The notes beneath the pieces were generated by a model, which saw only the letters and a program-made list of their open reading frames with translations, did not search any database and had not been told where the DNA came from. Below are positions 16,426 through 24,807 of a stretch of 43,802 bases of DNA, piece by piece. The position numbers and the translations under genes were made by a program. The first letter of the stretch is position 1; the number at the start of each line of letters is the position of its first letter. Source of the DNA: Clostridium sp. CAG:964 (GTDB taxonomy: Bacteria; Bacillota; Clostridia; Oscillospirales; Acutalibacteraceae); assembly GCA_000435335.1 (NCBI GenBank), contig FR891342.1, positions 1 through 43,802 on the forward strand. The letters run 5' to 3'.

Positions 16426-17346
16426 ATGAATAACGGTCGTTTTAACTACATCCTAAGAAGAGAATACGGTGACAGATACCTTCCTGTAGAAATTGAAGAG
16501 TGTGAAATTGTAGAAAATGATTTTATTATGCCTCATCATCACACTGAAATTGAAATTCATTATATAAATAACGGTACCTGCGACTACTACATTGACGGCA
16601 AAAAACACAGTGCAAAGGAGGGTGACATTGTTTACCTAAAGCCTGACACTGTACACTCTGTATACAAGTCCTGCGACAAACTTGAATACACAACTGTTGC
16701 AATTTTGCCAAGCTTTTTATATGCAGAAAACTCCGGTTGCTGCACAGAAAAATATTTTAAGCCGCTAAAGCAGGGAGAATACGAGGTTACTTGTGTTATT
16801 TCCCCTGAAAACAGCTCTTACGAGCAGCTGAAGGACTACTTAATGGAAATTAAGAAGCTTATTGAGAATAAAGAAAATCTTTTTGAGCTTGAGCTTAAAA
16901 TTGCAGTTTTGAGCTACTTCCTGTGTCTGTACAAAAACGGTTACATTTACAAGCGCAGCAGTCAGGAAAAGTCAAAGTACAAGAGCGAAAATGCAATTTG
17001 CAGTGCTATAGACTTTATTGACCAAAACTACAACAGATCTTTAACTGTTGATGAAATTGCTGACCATGTAGGCATAAGCAGCAGCCACTTTATGAAGCTG
17101 TTTAGAGAATATACACACACTACCTGCATCAGCTACATTAACAAGTGTCGTTTAACAAAGGCAGTTGAGCTGCTTGAAACAACACGCTTCAATATTCTTG
17201 ACATTGCTACAGCTGTTGGTTACAACAACATTTCACTGTTTAACCGAGATTTCAAGAAAATCTACGGTACAACACCTAAGGAAATCAGAAAGAACGCAAA
17301 AATTCAAGAGAAGAACGGCAAGAAGCTGCAAATTTCATTACTGTAA
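16426..17346 (+). CDS. AraC-family transcriptional regulator with N-terminal cupin domain
   Basis: A 306-residue regulator. The N-terminal cupin (about 30-110) has PHHHTEIEIHYINNG and the GDIVYLKPDTVHSV turn, typical of sugar or small-ligand sensors. The C-terminal pair of AraC helix-turn-helices (about 190-290) has LTVDEIADHVGISSSHFMKLF and the signature DIATAVGYNNISLFNRDFKK. ATG 16426 is preferred: AAAGGAG is seven bases upstream, while the ATG at 16420 is too close. It stands alone, so its targets and ligand cannot be named. Confidence 0.9.
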   Translation: MNNGRFNYILRREYGDRYLPVEIEECEIVENDFIMPHHHTEIEIHYINNGTCDYYIDGKKHSAKEGDIVYLKPDTVHSVYKSCDKLEYTTVAILPSFLYAENSGCCTEKYFKPLKQGEYEVTCVISPENSSYEQLKDYLMEIKKLIENKENLFELELKIAVLSYFLCLYKNGYIYKRSSQEKSKYKSENAICSAIDFIDQNYNRSLTVDEIADHVGISSSHFMKLFREYTHTTCISYINKCRLTKAVELLETTRFNILDIATAVGYNNISLFNRDFKKIYGTTPKEIRKNAKIQEKNGKKLQISLL

Positions 17347-17384
17347 TATTTTTGTCGCTTTCTAAAAATTATTTTGTAATATTT

Positions 17385-17416
17385 CAGGCAGTCACATCGT
17401 GACTGCCTGTTTTTTA
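17385..17416 (+). terminator. Terminator after the AraC-type gene
   Basis: An 11-bp perfect stem (CAGGCAGTCAC at 17385-17395, GTGACTGCCTG at 17399-17409) with a 3-base loop, followed by TTTTTTA. Confidence 0.9.
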
Positions 17417-17438
17417 CTGTTATAATGCAATTTTGATG

Positions 17439-17467
17439 TTGCAAATAATAACAATATATGATATTAT
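17439..17467 (+). promoter_or_regulatory. Probable yebC promoter
   Basis: TTGCAA (17439-17444), 17-base spacer, TATTAT (17462-17467), about 30 bases before the start codon. Confidence 0.55.
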
Positions 17468-17498
17468 TTAGATAACTGATTTTTTAGGAGGATTATAA

Positions 17499-18236
17499 AT
17501 GTCAGGACATAATAAATGGAGTACCATTAAGCAGAAAAAAGGTAAAAATGACGCTGCCAGAGCAAAGATATTTACTAAAATAGGCAGAGAATTGGCAGTA
17601 GCTGTCAGAGACGGCGGCAGTGCTGACCCTACAGTAAACTCCAAGCTAAGAGATTGCATTGCAAAGGCTAAGGCAAACAATGTACCAAACGACAACATTG
17701 AAAGAATTATAAAGAAAGCCTCGGGCGATGGCGACGGAAATAATTACGAAGCTATTACATACGAGGGGTACGGCCCAAGCGGCATAGCTGTTATAGTTGA
17801 AACACTTACGGACAACCGCAACAGAACTGCCGGTGATGTAAGACATTACTTTGATAAATTCGGCGGCAATATGGGACAGCCGGGCTGCGTATCCTTTATG
17901 TTCTCACAAAAGGGCGTACTTATTATAGACAGAGAGGAATGCGAGGCTGACGAAGACAAGGTTATGGAGGATGCTTTGGAATGTGGCGCAGCTGATGTTG
18001 AGGCTGAGGACGATATTTTCACAATTTACACAGAGCCTGCTGACTTTAGTGCTGTAAACGAAGCACTTACCAATATGGGCTACACCTTTGCAAGTGCAGA
18101 GGTTGAAATGGTACCGTCAACATATACAAAGCTTACCGACGAGGAATCCGTAACAAAAATGCAGAAGCTTCTTGATAATCTTGAGGATAATGACGATGTG
18201 CAGAATGTATGGCACAACTGGGAAATGGACGAATAA
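17499..18236 (+). CDS. yebC: YebC/PmpR-family protein
   Basis: A 245-residue member of the widespread YebC/TACO1 family. These are small cytoplasmic proteins annotated as transcription regulators and, in more recent work, linked to translation of difficult peptide stretches. The invariant start MSGHNKWSTIKQKKGKNDA and the central YEGYGPSGIAVIVE, NRTAGDVRHYF and FDKFGGNMG segments are present. AGGAGG lies before the ATG. The gene has its own promoter and a hairpin after the stop. No Holliday-junction genes (ruv) lie beside it, unlike in many genomes. Confidence 0.93.
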   Translation: MSGHNKWSTIKQKKGKNDAARAKIFTKIGRELAVAVRDGGSADPTVNSKLRDCIAKAKANNVPNDNIERIIKKASGDGDGNNYEAITYEGYGPSGIAVIVETLTDNRNRTAGDVRHYFDKFGGNMGQPGCVSFMFSQKGVLIIDREECEADEDKVMEDALECGAADVEAEDDIFTIYTEPADFSAVNEALTNMGYTFASAEVEMVPSTYTKLTDEESVTKMQKLLDNLEDNDDVQNVWHNWEMDE

Positions 18237-18250
18237 ACCTTGACTTTCCA

Positions 18251-18275
18251 TAGGGCGGTTATCCGCCCTATTTCT
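18251..18275 (+). terminator. Hairpin after yebC
   Basis: An 8-bp stem TAGGGCGG / CCGCCCTA with a TTAT loop, followed by TTTCTG, a poor T-run. Termination may be partial, so the next gene could be co-transcribed. Confidence 0.55.
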
Positions 18276-18298
18276 GTATAAACAATTATTTTAAATTA

Positions 18299-19156
18299 AT
18301 GTGTGGTAAAAAAATGAGCTATGATTTTAAATTTATATGTGACTGTCACTGCCACAGCAAATGGAGCTTTGACGGCTGTGAAGAAACAGACAATATATGC
18401 AGGCAAGCTGTTCGGCTTGGAATTGATGTAATAACAATAACAGACCACTGTGAAGCAAACGGCTGGAGCAACCCGCAGGACAGTGAATTTGGCGACTTTC
18501 AGACGCTTATACCACAGTCTGTAATTCATATGAAAGAAAGCCAAAAAAGCTTTGCAAATCAAGTAAAGCTGCTTAGAGGGATTGAGCTTGGACAGGCTAT
18601 GCAGGATTTGGACGCAGCCGAAAAGGCATTGGCACTTGACGATTTTGACTTTGTGCTGGCATCTGTACACAATATACGGGACACGCAAGACTTCTACTGG
18701 CTGAAATATACCCGGGAATTTGCAGAGAATATTCTTTACAGCTATTTCAAAGAGGTTTTAGAGGTAGCAAGGTGGAATAAGTTTGACAGCTTGGCACACC
18801 TTACCTATCCCCTGCGTTACATAATAGGAAGAGAGAACATAAAAATAAACATAGGCAGCTACTACAGCCTTATTGATGAAATTTTTAAAGTGCTTATAAA
18901 TAATAACAAGGCGTTGGAAATTAACACCTCGGGACTGCGGCAGGAAATAGGAACAACCCTGCCTGACAAGGAGCTTTTGCAAAGGTATTACAGCTTAGGC
19001 GGCAGACTTATAACCATAGGCTCAGACGCCCACAAGGTACAGGACTTAGGAAAGGGCATAAACCAAGGACTCCACATATTAAAGGACATTGGATTTAAGG
19101 AATATGCATATTTTGAAAAGCACAGTCCCGTTATGGTGCAAATAATCGAAAAATAA
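18299..19156 (+). CDS. PHP-domain histidinol-phosphatase-like protein
   Basis: A 285-residue PHP metallophosphoesterase of the HisK type, which in other bacteria hydrolyses histidinol phosphate in histidine synthesis. Metal-binding motifs are CDCHCHSKWSFDG near the start, ITDHCE, HNIRD, and GSDAHK near the end. No other his genes are nearby, so the substrate is not certain. The start is ambiguous. ATG 18299 and ATG 18314 both lack a good ribosome site, and the latter gives an N-terminus (MSYDFKFICDCH) closer to the family. Confidence 0.8.
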   Translation: MCGKKMSYDFKFICDCHCHSKWSFDGCEETDNICRQAVRLGIDVITITDHCEANGWSNPQDSEFGDFQTLIPQSVIHMKESQKSFANQVKLLRGIELGQAMQDLDAAEKALALDDFDFVLASVHNIRDTQDFYWLKYTREFAENILYSYFKEVLEVARWNKFDSLAHLTYPLRYIIGRENIKINIGSYYSLIDEIFKVLINNNKALEINTSGLRQEIGTTLPDKELLQRYYSLGGRLITIGSDAHKVQDLGKGINQGLHILKDIGFKEYAYFEKHSPVMVQIIEK

Positions 19157-19245
19157 ATTTGAACAGCAAAGCCATATAGGTTAGTTTTAGCCAAAAAGCA
19201 TCGACACATTTCAGCAATATGACATAAAAACCTTGTAAAAGGTAC

Positions 19246-19274
19246 TTGTATTAATAAGGCTTTTCATATATAAT
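19246..19274 (+). promoter_or_regulatory. Promoter of the transketolase operon
   Basis: TTGTAT (19246-19251), 17-base spacer, TATAAT (19269-19274). The about 80-base leader contains a short hairpin, GCAAG-GTGA-CTTGC, near 19310, with a GNRA-type loop. Confidence 0.7.
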
Positions 19275-19359
19275 ATATGATGATATAAAGATAATTGCGT
19301 AATTTAGCAAGGTGACTTGCCCACATAAAATTAGGCATTTTAGAAAGGAAGTTTGTGCT

Positions 19360-20208
19360 ATGAACAGTGCAGAAAAACTGCAGCTTCAAATTTTAGCCTG
19401 TAAGTCCCGTATGGGTGCTATTATAGGCACATTTAATGCAAAATCAGGTCATCCGGGCGGCTCGCTTTCAGCGGCTGATATTTATACCTATTTGTATTAT
19501 AAAGAGATGAATGTTGACCCTGCCAACCCAAAGTGGGCAGACCGTGACAGATTTGTACTTTCTAAAGGTCACTGTTGCCCTAGCCTATATGCAACATTGG
19601 CACTTAAGGGATATTTTGACTGGGACGAGCTTACAAGGCTTCGTCATGTAGGTGCAATGCTGCAGGGACACCCTGATATGAAGGGTACACCCGGTATTGA
19701 TATGAGCTCAGGCTCATTGGGACAAGGCGTATCTGCCGCTTGCGGTATGGCTTTGGCAGGTAAAATGGATAATAAATCTTACCGTGTATATACTCTGCTT
19801 GGCGACGGAGAATGCGAGGAAGGTCAGGTTTGGGAGGCAGCAATGTTTGCAGCACATAAAAACCTAGACAACATTTGCTTTATAGTTGACTGCAACGGCT
19901 TGCAGATAGACGGTACAGTTGAAGAAATTGGCGGAATAGAGCCACTGGACGAAAAATTTAAGGCTTTCGGCTTTAATGTAATTAAAGTAAACGGTCACGA
20001 CTTTGAGCAGCTGGAAAGTGCTTTTGAAAACGCAAAGTCCACAAAGGGAAAGCCTTCTGTTATAATTGCAAGCACTGTTAAGGGCAAGGATGTTTCATTT
20101 ATGGAAAATCAGGTTGGCTGGCACGGAACAGCACCAAACAAAGAGCAGTACGAAATTGCTATGGGCGAGCTTGAGGCAAAACTAAAAGAGTTGGAGGCAC
20201 TTGTATAA
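19360..20208 (+). CDS. Transketolase, N-terminal (thiamine diphosphate-binding) subunit
   Basis: First half of a split transketolase, which moves two-carbon units between sugar phosphates in the non-oxidative pentose phosphate pathway. The 282-residue subunit has KSGHPGGSLSAADIYTYLYY, the DRFVLSKGHCCPSLYA segment and the thiamine diphosphate motif GDGECEEGQVWEAA with VDCNGLQIDG. ATG 19360 follows GAAAGGAAG by eight bases; an upstream in-frame start has no ribosome site. The next gene overlaps the stop by one base, so the two subunits are translated together. Confidence 0.94.
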   Translation: MNSAEKLQLQILACKSRMGAIIGTFNAKSGHPGGSLSAADIYTYLYYKEMNVDPANPKWADRDRFVLSKGHCCPSLYATLALKGYFDWDELTRLRHVGAMLQGHPDMKGTPGIDMSSGSLGQGVSAACGMALAGKMDNKSYRVYTLLGDGECEEGQVWEAAMFAAHKNLDNICFIVDCNGLQIDGTVEEIGGIEPLDEKFKAFGFNVIKVNGHDFEQLESAFENAKSTKGKPSVIIASTVKGKDVSFMENQVGWHGTAPNKEQYEIAMGELEAKLKELEALV

Positions 20209-21158
20209 TGGCACAGGTTATTAATAAAGCAACAAGAGAAAGCTTTGGTCTTGCACTATGCGAGCTGGCTAAAACACACGATGACATTGTGGTACTTGAC
20301 GCAGACTTGGCTGCTGCAACAAAAACAGGTATTTTCAAAAAGGAATTTCCTGAGCGTTTTATTAACTGCGGTATTGCCGAGGGCAATATGATTGGTGTAG
20401 CCGCAGGCTTGGCAGCTGCGGGCAAAAAGCCGTTTGCCGCATCTTTTGCTATGTTTGCTACAGGCAGAGCCTTTGAACAAATCAGAAACTCTGTAGCTTA
20501 TCCTAAGCTGAATGTTAAAATTGCAGGCTCACACGCCGGTATTTCTACAGGTGAAGACGGTGCCACGCACCAGTGTATTGAAGATATAGCTATTATGAGA
20601 GCTATTCCGGGTATGGTAGTGCTTAACCCTGCCGACCACTATGAAATGGTTGAGGCTGTAAAGGCAGCTTATGAATATAACGGCCCTGTTTACATTCGTT
20701 TAGGCAGACTTGCCATAGACAGCTTTAATGACCCTGACAACTACAAGTTTGAGCTTGGCAAGGGCATTACACTGCACGAGGGTAACGATATTACAGTTAT
20801 TGCTACAGGCTTGGTAGTTAATGAATCTCTAAAGGCTGTTAAGGCACTTGAGGCAAAAGGCATTAATGCAAGACTTATTAACATTCACACAATTAAGCCT
20901 ATTGACCGTGAGATTATAATTAAGGCTGCTAAGGAAACAGGCAGAATTGTTACTGTTGAAGAGCATAATGTTATCGGCGGTTTAGGCGACGCAGTATGCG
21001 ATGTTGTTTCCTCCGAATATCCTGTAAAGGTAACAAAAATCGGTGTAAACGATGAATTTGGTTATTCAGGCCCTGCAAAGCAGCTTCTTGAAATATTTGG
21101 ACTATGCCAAAGCAACATTGAAAAGGTTGTTGAGAATATAGTTAAAAACGAAAAGTAA
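20208..21158 (+). CDS. Transketolase, C-terminal (pyrimidine-binding) subunit
   Basis: Second half of the split enzyme (316 residues). It carries the pyrimidine-binding domain with the activating glutamate in RFINCGIAEGNMIGVAAGLA, then FAMFATGRAFEQIRN, and the C-terminal transketolase domain with VTVEEHNVIGGLGDAV. The start is coupled to the upstream gene by a TAATG overlap. Split transketolases are common in Clostridia. The 298 + 316-codon layout without fusion or frameshift indicates a normal two-subunit enzyme. Confidence 0.94.
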   Translation: MAQVINKATRESFGLALCELAKTHDDIVVLDADLAAATKTGIFKKEFPERFINCGIAEGNMIGVAAGLAAAGKKPFAASFAMFATGRAFEQIRNSVAYPKLNVKIAGSHAGISTGEDGATHQCIEDIAIMRAIPGMVVLNPADHYEMVEAVKAAYEYNGPVYIRLGRLAIDSFNDPDNYKFELGKGITLHEGNDITVIATGLVVNESLKAVKALEAKGINARLINIHTIKPIDREIIIKAAKETGRIVTVEEHNVIGGLGDAVCDVVSSEYPVKVTKIGVNDEFGYSGPAKQLLEIFGLCQSNIEKVVENIVKNEK

Positions 21159-21192
21159 TTTTACTGCAAATCAGTTTGCGGTTTTTATGTAA

Positions 21193-21229
21193 AAATCCGT
21201 CAGTCAAAACAGACTGACGGATTTTTTGT
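21193..21229. terminator. Bidirectional terminator after transketolase
   Basis: A 13-bp perfect stem, AAATCCGTCAGTC / GACTGACGGATTT, is followed by TTT on the plus strand. On the minus strand it runs into TTACAT after the paired T's. It separates convergent genes. Confidence 0.85.
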
Positions 21230-21279
21230 TTTATCCTGCCGCAGCATACATACTGCATTAATAATTATTATAGCTTGGT

Positions 21280-21906
21280 TTATTCCTTACCGTTTATTTT
21301 CTCCCAAGCCTCATCGTCATACTCTCGTTCCTTAAAATAGTAACGCCTGTCGTCATCGGTTATTTCTCTTATAACCTTACAAGGATTTCCGGCGGCACAT
21401 ACATTGTCAGGAATATCCTTTGTAACTACACTGCCTGCACCTATTACAACATTATTTCCGATTTTTACTCCGGGCAAAATCACACTGCTGCCGCCTATCC
21501 AAACATTGTCGCCAATGGTAATAGGAATACCGTACTCCAGTCCCTTTGTTCTGCCGTCCGGATGAATTGGGTGGCCTGCCGTATATATAGACACTCCCGG
21601 GCCAAGCATAGCGTTTTTACCAATGGTTATTTTTGCAACATCAAGCATAACACAGCCGGTATTTGCGTAAAAATTCTCCCCAAGGAAGATGTGCGTTCCG
21701 TATTCACAATAAAATGGCGGCTCAAAATATGCAATTTTCCCGAAGTTAATTCCGCTTTTTCTTAAACATTCTTTTCCCTTTTCAGGCTCAAAGGGCATTA
21801 CTGTGTTGTACTCACGAACAGCTCTCTTACATTCAAGCTGTTGGTTTATTACTGCATCATCAGAAAAATATGCCATTTCGTGATCTCTGCGATAAATATT
21901 GTCCAT
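21280..21906 (-). CDS. Sugar O-acetyltransferase, maltose/galactoside acetyltransferase type
   Basis: A 208-residue hexapeptide-repeat acyltransferase that moves acetyl from acetyl-CoA to a sugar. An N-terminal Mac domain is followed by a left-handed beta-helix with imperfect repeats from about residue 75. The conserved GPGVSIYTAGHPIHP holds the catalytic His, and GDNVWIGGSSVILPGVKIGNN and AGNPCKVIREI follow. ATG 21906 is preferred because GAGGAGA lies eight bases upstream; a 21-residue extension lacks a site. The acceptor sugar is unknown. A TATAAT lies about 40 bases upstream. Confidence 0.9.
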   Translation of the reverse strand: MDNIYRRDHEMAYFSDDAVINQQLECKRAVREYNTVMPFEPEKGKECLRKSGINFGKIAYFEPPFYCEYGTHIFLGENFYANTGCVMLDVAKITIGKNAMLGPGVSIYTAGHPIHPDGRTKGLEYGIPITIGDNVWIGGSSVILPGVKIGNNVVIGAGSVVTKDIPDNVCAAGNPCKVIREITDDDRRYYFKEREYDDEAWEKINGKE

Positions 21907-22023
21907 TGTTTTATTCTCCTCATCGGTTTTTGCCTTGCTGACATAATTATAGCGTATATTTTGTTCCACCGCTATATTTTCTAAACAATGTATCTAATGA
22001 AAATAGTAATGTTTAAACAAGTT

Positions 22024-22092
22024 ACGGCACACCCTTAGAAAGCGAAACCGTTACATTTATTTTAAGGGTAACGCACCCGTACTATGTGCCGT
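22024..22092. other. Compact structured element with pseudoknot potential
   Basis: An 8-bp outer stem, ACGGCACA (22024-22031) / TGTGCCGT (22085-22092), encloses two crossing helices. CCCTTA (22032-22037) pairs with TAAGGG (22063-22068). CGTTAC (22049-22054) pairs with GTAACG (22068-22073). The two inner helices share one base and together form an H-type pseudoknot. It lies in the gap between the TrpH-type gene and the acetyltransferase, both minus strand. No T-run follows on either strand, so it is not a standard terminator. I do not recognise a known riboswitch. Confidence 0.45.
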
Positions 22093-22141
22093 TTATATAT
22101 TATACTCGTTTACTGCTCTTAATTTTTGCTGTATTAAGCTT

Positions 22142-22960
22142 TTATCTGCTTAACAGCTTGTCTAAATCCTCCTGCGATGTGGTGCAGGTTCCAATAGGAT
22201 TAACCTTGCCGCAGCTAAAGCCGTGGAAATCTGTGCCGCCTGTTCTAAGCAGATTGTGCTTTTTGGTATATTCCAGCAAAACCTCTGTGTCCTGCTTTGT
22301 ACCACGAGGGTACCAACACTCAATACCGTCTATACCACATTCAATAAGCCTTGGTATAGCCGGAACCGTATCGTAAACAGTTGGATGTGCAAGCACAGCC
22401 GTACCCCCTGCCTTGTGTATCAGTCTAATAATTTCTTCTACATTTGGGTATTCAATTTTGGTTTTTGCAAAGCCTGTTTTCCAGTCGAATATTTCTTTGT
22501 AAAGCTCACCGTACACTCTGTCCGTATAGCCTGCCAGCATTAGTGCTTTCATTATATGACTTTTAAATGTGGTAGCACTGTTTTTTGACAGCTCCAAAAC
22601 CATATCCATATCAATATTAAACCGCTTTGTTATTTCCGACATAGCCTTTACCATCGCATTCATACGGCTGTTTGCTATGTTATTAAAGGTTTCGGTGAAA
22701 ACCTCAGGATTTTTATAGTTATAGCAAAGCATATGTACCAGCCTGTTTCGCTGAAAATCATAGGCAGAAATTTCAACGCCCTTAACAATTTGTACGCCGT
22801 AAATACTGCCAAAATGCTCTGCCTCTTTCACTCCCATTACAGTATCGTGGTCTGTTAGTGCTATAGCGGAAAGCCCCTTTAGCTTTGCAAGCTTAACCAC
22901 ATCCTTAACCGATGTAGCCCCGTCTGAGCATACTGAGTGACAATGTAAATCTGCCGACAC
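22142..22960 (-). CDS. PHP-domain phosphoesterase, TrpH/RNase AM type
   Basis: A 272-residue metal-dependent PHP protein. ADLHCHSVCSDGATS at the N-terminus, ALTDHDTVMGV, LAHPTVYD and GTDFHGF near the end supply the metal ligands. Characterised relatives act as 5'-3' exoribonucleases or nucleoside 3',5'-bisphosphate phosphatases. The GTG start at 22960 is chosen because TAGGAAG lies seven bases upstream and it begins right at the domain; a 24-residue extension would have no ribosome site. A strong promoter lies about 170 bases upstream, giving a long leader. Confidence 0.85.
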   Translation of the reverse strand: MSADLHCHSVCSDGATSVKDVVKLAKLKGLSAIALTDHDTVMGVKEAEHFGSIYGVQIVKGVEISAYDFQRNRLVHMLCYNYKNPEVFTETFNNIANSRMNAMVKAMSEITKRFNIDMDMVLELSKNSATTFKSHIMKALMLAGYTDRVYGELYKEIFDWKTGFAKTKIEYPNVEEIIRLIHKAGGTAVLAHPTVYDTVPAIPRLIECGIDGIECWYPRGTKQDTEVLLEYTKKHNLLRTGGTDFHGFSCGKVNPIGTCTTSQEDLDKLLSR

Positions 22961-23140
22961 AAAAACACTTCCTAACCTATAAATATATAAAAGCAAGGCT
23001 CCAAAATGCCGTATAACTAAAACAGCACTCATAAAAGCATTAATAACCCGTTAAATATCTTTTTATCTACTTACATTGTAATTTATACTCTATACCAAAT
23101 CAACTATTAACAAATTCAAATAACAGGTTTGTACATTTTG

Positions 23141-23169
23141 ATTATAACTCTTAAAAATACATAAAGCAA
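23141..23169 (-). promoter_or_regulatory. Promoter of the TrpH-type PHP gene
   Basis: On the minus strand: TTGCTT (23169-23164), 17-base spacer, TATAAT (23146-23141). The leader from here to the GTG start is about 170 bases; no clear structure was seen in it. Confidence 0.7.
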
Positions 23170-23190
23170 GGGGTATTTAGCCACAACCAA

Positions 23191-23260
23191 TTTGCGTAAT
23201 TTGCCGTTTCAACGCAAAACAAAATGGAAACAGTCAGTTACTTTTCGCAACAGCTGTTTC
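23191..23260 (-). terminator. Two tandem hairpins after the Nudix gene
   Basis: First met on the minus strand is GGAAACAG / CTGTTTCC (8 bp, 23260-23225), followed by ATTTTGTTTTG. Then comes TTTGCGT / ACGCAAA (7 bp, 23218-23191). Together they probably end the minus-strand operon that finishes with the Nudix gene. Confidence 0.65.
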
Positions 23261-23297
23261 CAAGTTTACTTAAAAATATTATTTTGTCTTATGAAGA

Positions 23298-23780
23298 CTA
23301 TTTTTCAAAATAAATCATTATACGGTCCTTGTGCACCATAACATAATCATTAGTGTCTATAAATCTTAAAAACTCTTTTTCACTAAGCCATTTGTAAGCA
23401 ATGGTTTCGCCCTCTTGAAGTGTTACAGATTCTTTATCACAGTCAGTTACACACAGGTATCCATAATAAAAGGCATTTTTCTTTTTCAACTTGTAAATAG
23501 GTACAAGGTTTTCCGCCACAATGCCGGTTTCCTCCCTAAGCTCACGAAGTGCGGCATTATAGGGCCTCTCGCCTTTTAAAACACTGCCTCCTGCGCCTGC
23601 TTCAAAAAGCCCCGGAAAATTTGGCTTTGAAAAATCCCTTTGCATAAGCAGATAGCTGCCGTCTGTGTGCTTTACCAAAACCTCGCTTACCAAATGGTAC
23701 AGTCCTGTAGGTATAGGCTCTCCACGCACAAGCTCACCTACAATATTTTCATTTTCGTCGTATGCGTCCCACAGTTCCAT
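23298..23780 (-). CDS. Nudix hydrolase
   Basis: A 160-residue pyrophosphohydrolase. The Nudix box is complete: GSVLKGE, seven residues, then RELREETGI. The N-terminus (MELWDAYDENENIVGE) resembles the IPP-isomerase/YfcD-like Nudix branch, whose substrates are mostly unknown. ATG 23780 follows AAGGAAGG by six bases. It is the third gene of a small operon after an unknown membrane protein and peptide deformylase, 73 bases past the latter's stop. Confidence 0.87.
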   Translation of the reverse strand: MELWDAYDENENIVGELVRGEPIPTGLYHLVSEVLVKHTDGSYLLMQRDFSKPNFPGLFEAGAGGSVLKGERPYNAALRELREETGIVAENLVPIYKLKKKNAFYYGYLCVTDCDKESVTLQEGETIAYKWLSEKEFLRFIDTNDYVMVHKDRIMIYFEK

Positions 23781-23853
23781 ACCTAACCTTCCTTGCAAAC
23801 AACCTGTAACACAAAATAGCCCATGATTCTCACAAACACCAAAAACGGCAAAG

Positions 23854-24264
23854 TTATATTACTATACCGTTACAATGGTCAATTTCGTGCTGTATTATCT
23901 CTGCTGTAAATCCGCTGAATTCAGCTGTAAGTTCCTTAAAATCTTTATTCTGATATTTCACGGTAATAACCTCATACCGTGTAACCGTTCTTTCACCCTC
24001 AAGTGACAAACAGCTTTCAGAAACAGTATATGGCTTTTGCTTTTGGATTATTACAGGGTTAAGCATTGTACAGCAAACATTGTCTGCAAAAAATGTAATT
24101 ATGTTTTTTCTAACTCCTATCATATTAGCCGCCAAGCCAACGCACCTATAGGCGTTTGCCTTTAGTGTGTCCTCTAAATTTTTAGCTGTTTGCAAATCCT
24201 TTTTAGTTGCAGGTAATGACTTTTGCGCTAAAAACAAAGGGTCCTTTACAATTTCCTTAACCAT
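23854..24264 (-). CDS. def: Peptide deformylase, short form
   Basis: It removes the formyl group from the N-terminal methionine of new proteins. At 136 residues it is shorter than typical deformylases (about 165). The zinc-binding motifs are ESCLSL and QHEIDH. Motif 1 reads VGLAANMIG, so the usual glutamine (GxGxAAxQ) is methionine. This is a recurring feature of a short clostridial subfamily, as far as I recall, and need not mean inactivity. AAAGGAGA precedes the ATG. It lies 25 bases after a small membrane-protein gene. A second, conventional deformylase may exist elsewhere. Confidence 0.85.
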   Translation of the reverse strand: MVKEIVKDPLFLAQKSLPATKKDLQTAKNLEDTLKANAYRCVGLAANMIGVRKNIITFFADNVCCTMLNPVIIQKQKPYTVSESCLSLEGERTVTRYEVITVKYQNKDFKELTAEFSGFTAEIIQHEIDHCNGIVI

Positions 24265-24289
24265 TATTTTCTCCTTTTACATAAAATCG

Positions 24290-24649
24290 TTATGCCGCTC
24301 TTGAGCAGTCCTCATCTGCAATACTCCTTTTAACTGCCTGCGTGCGTTCAATGCTGACAGGCTCTAACAAAGCAAAAAAGCTCTTAACCTTTTTAGCGTG
24401 CTTATTCTTCTTTACAGCATTCTTTTTAACTTTAATGCATTGTTTTGCATAAGCCTTGCTGCAGGCAAGCATATTTTTTTCGGTTTTTGTTGCGGCAGAA
24501 ATATCCACAAAAAGCATTACGGCAGCCACAGCAGTATAAAATATAAATTTAATTTTATCCTCTAGTATGCACATAAGCTCGCTGCTTATAAGCCACATAA
24601 TCCTTCTGACAGCCATAAGAACTAAAAATAGCAAACAAAAATTAATCAT
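24290..24649 (-). CDS. Small basic membrane protein of unknown function
   Basis: I do not recognise a family. The 119-residue product has two hydrophobic segments (about 3-20 and 33-52). A very basic stretch (about 70-90, KKNAVKKNKHAKKVK) and a soluble tail follow. The start is well supported: AAAGGAGA lies nine bases before the ATG, and a TATAAT about 15 bases further up could be its -10. It is first in a probable operon with peptide deformylase and the Nudix gene. Confidence 0.6.
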   Translation of the reverse strand: MINFCLLFLVLMAVRRIMWLISSELMCILEDKIKFIFYTAVAAVMLFVDISAATKTEKNMLACSKAYAKQCIKVKKNAVKKNKHAKKVKSFFALLEPVSIERTQAVKRSIADEDCSRAA

Positions 24650-24807
24650 ACTTAAACATCTCCTTTAGCTTCCATTATACCGAAAACTGTGTCCCATAAT
24701 TGGTACAGACTTAAGTATGATTATTTCATTAATTTAAAAATTAAGCACAATGAATTGCCTAATTCTGCCTTTTCAAGCGTGCGTTTAATTTTCTATTTAC
24801 TTTATGA

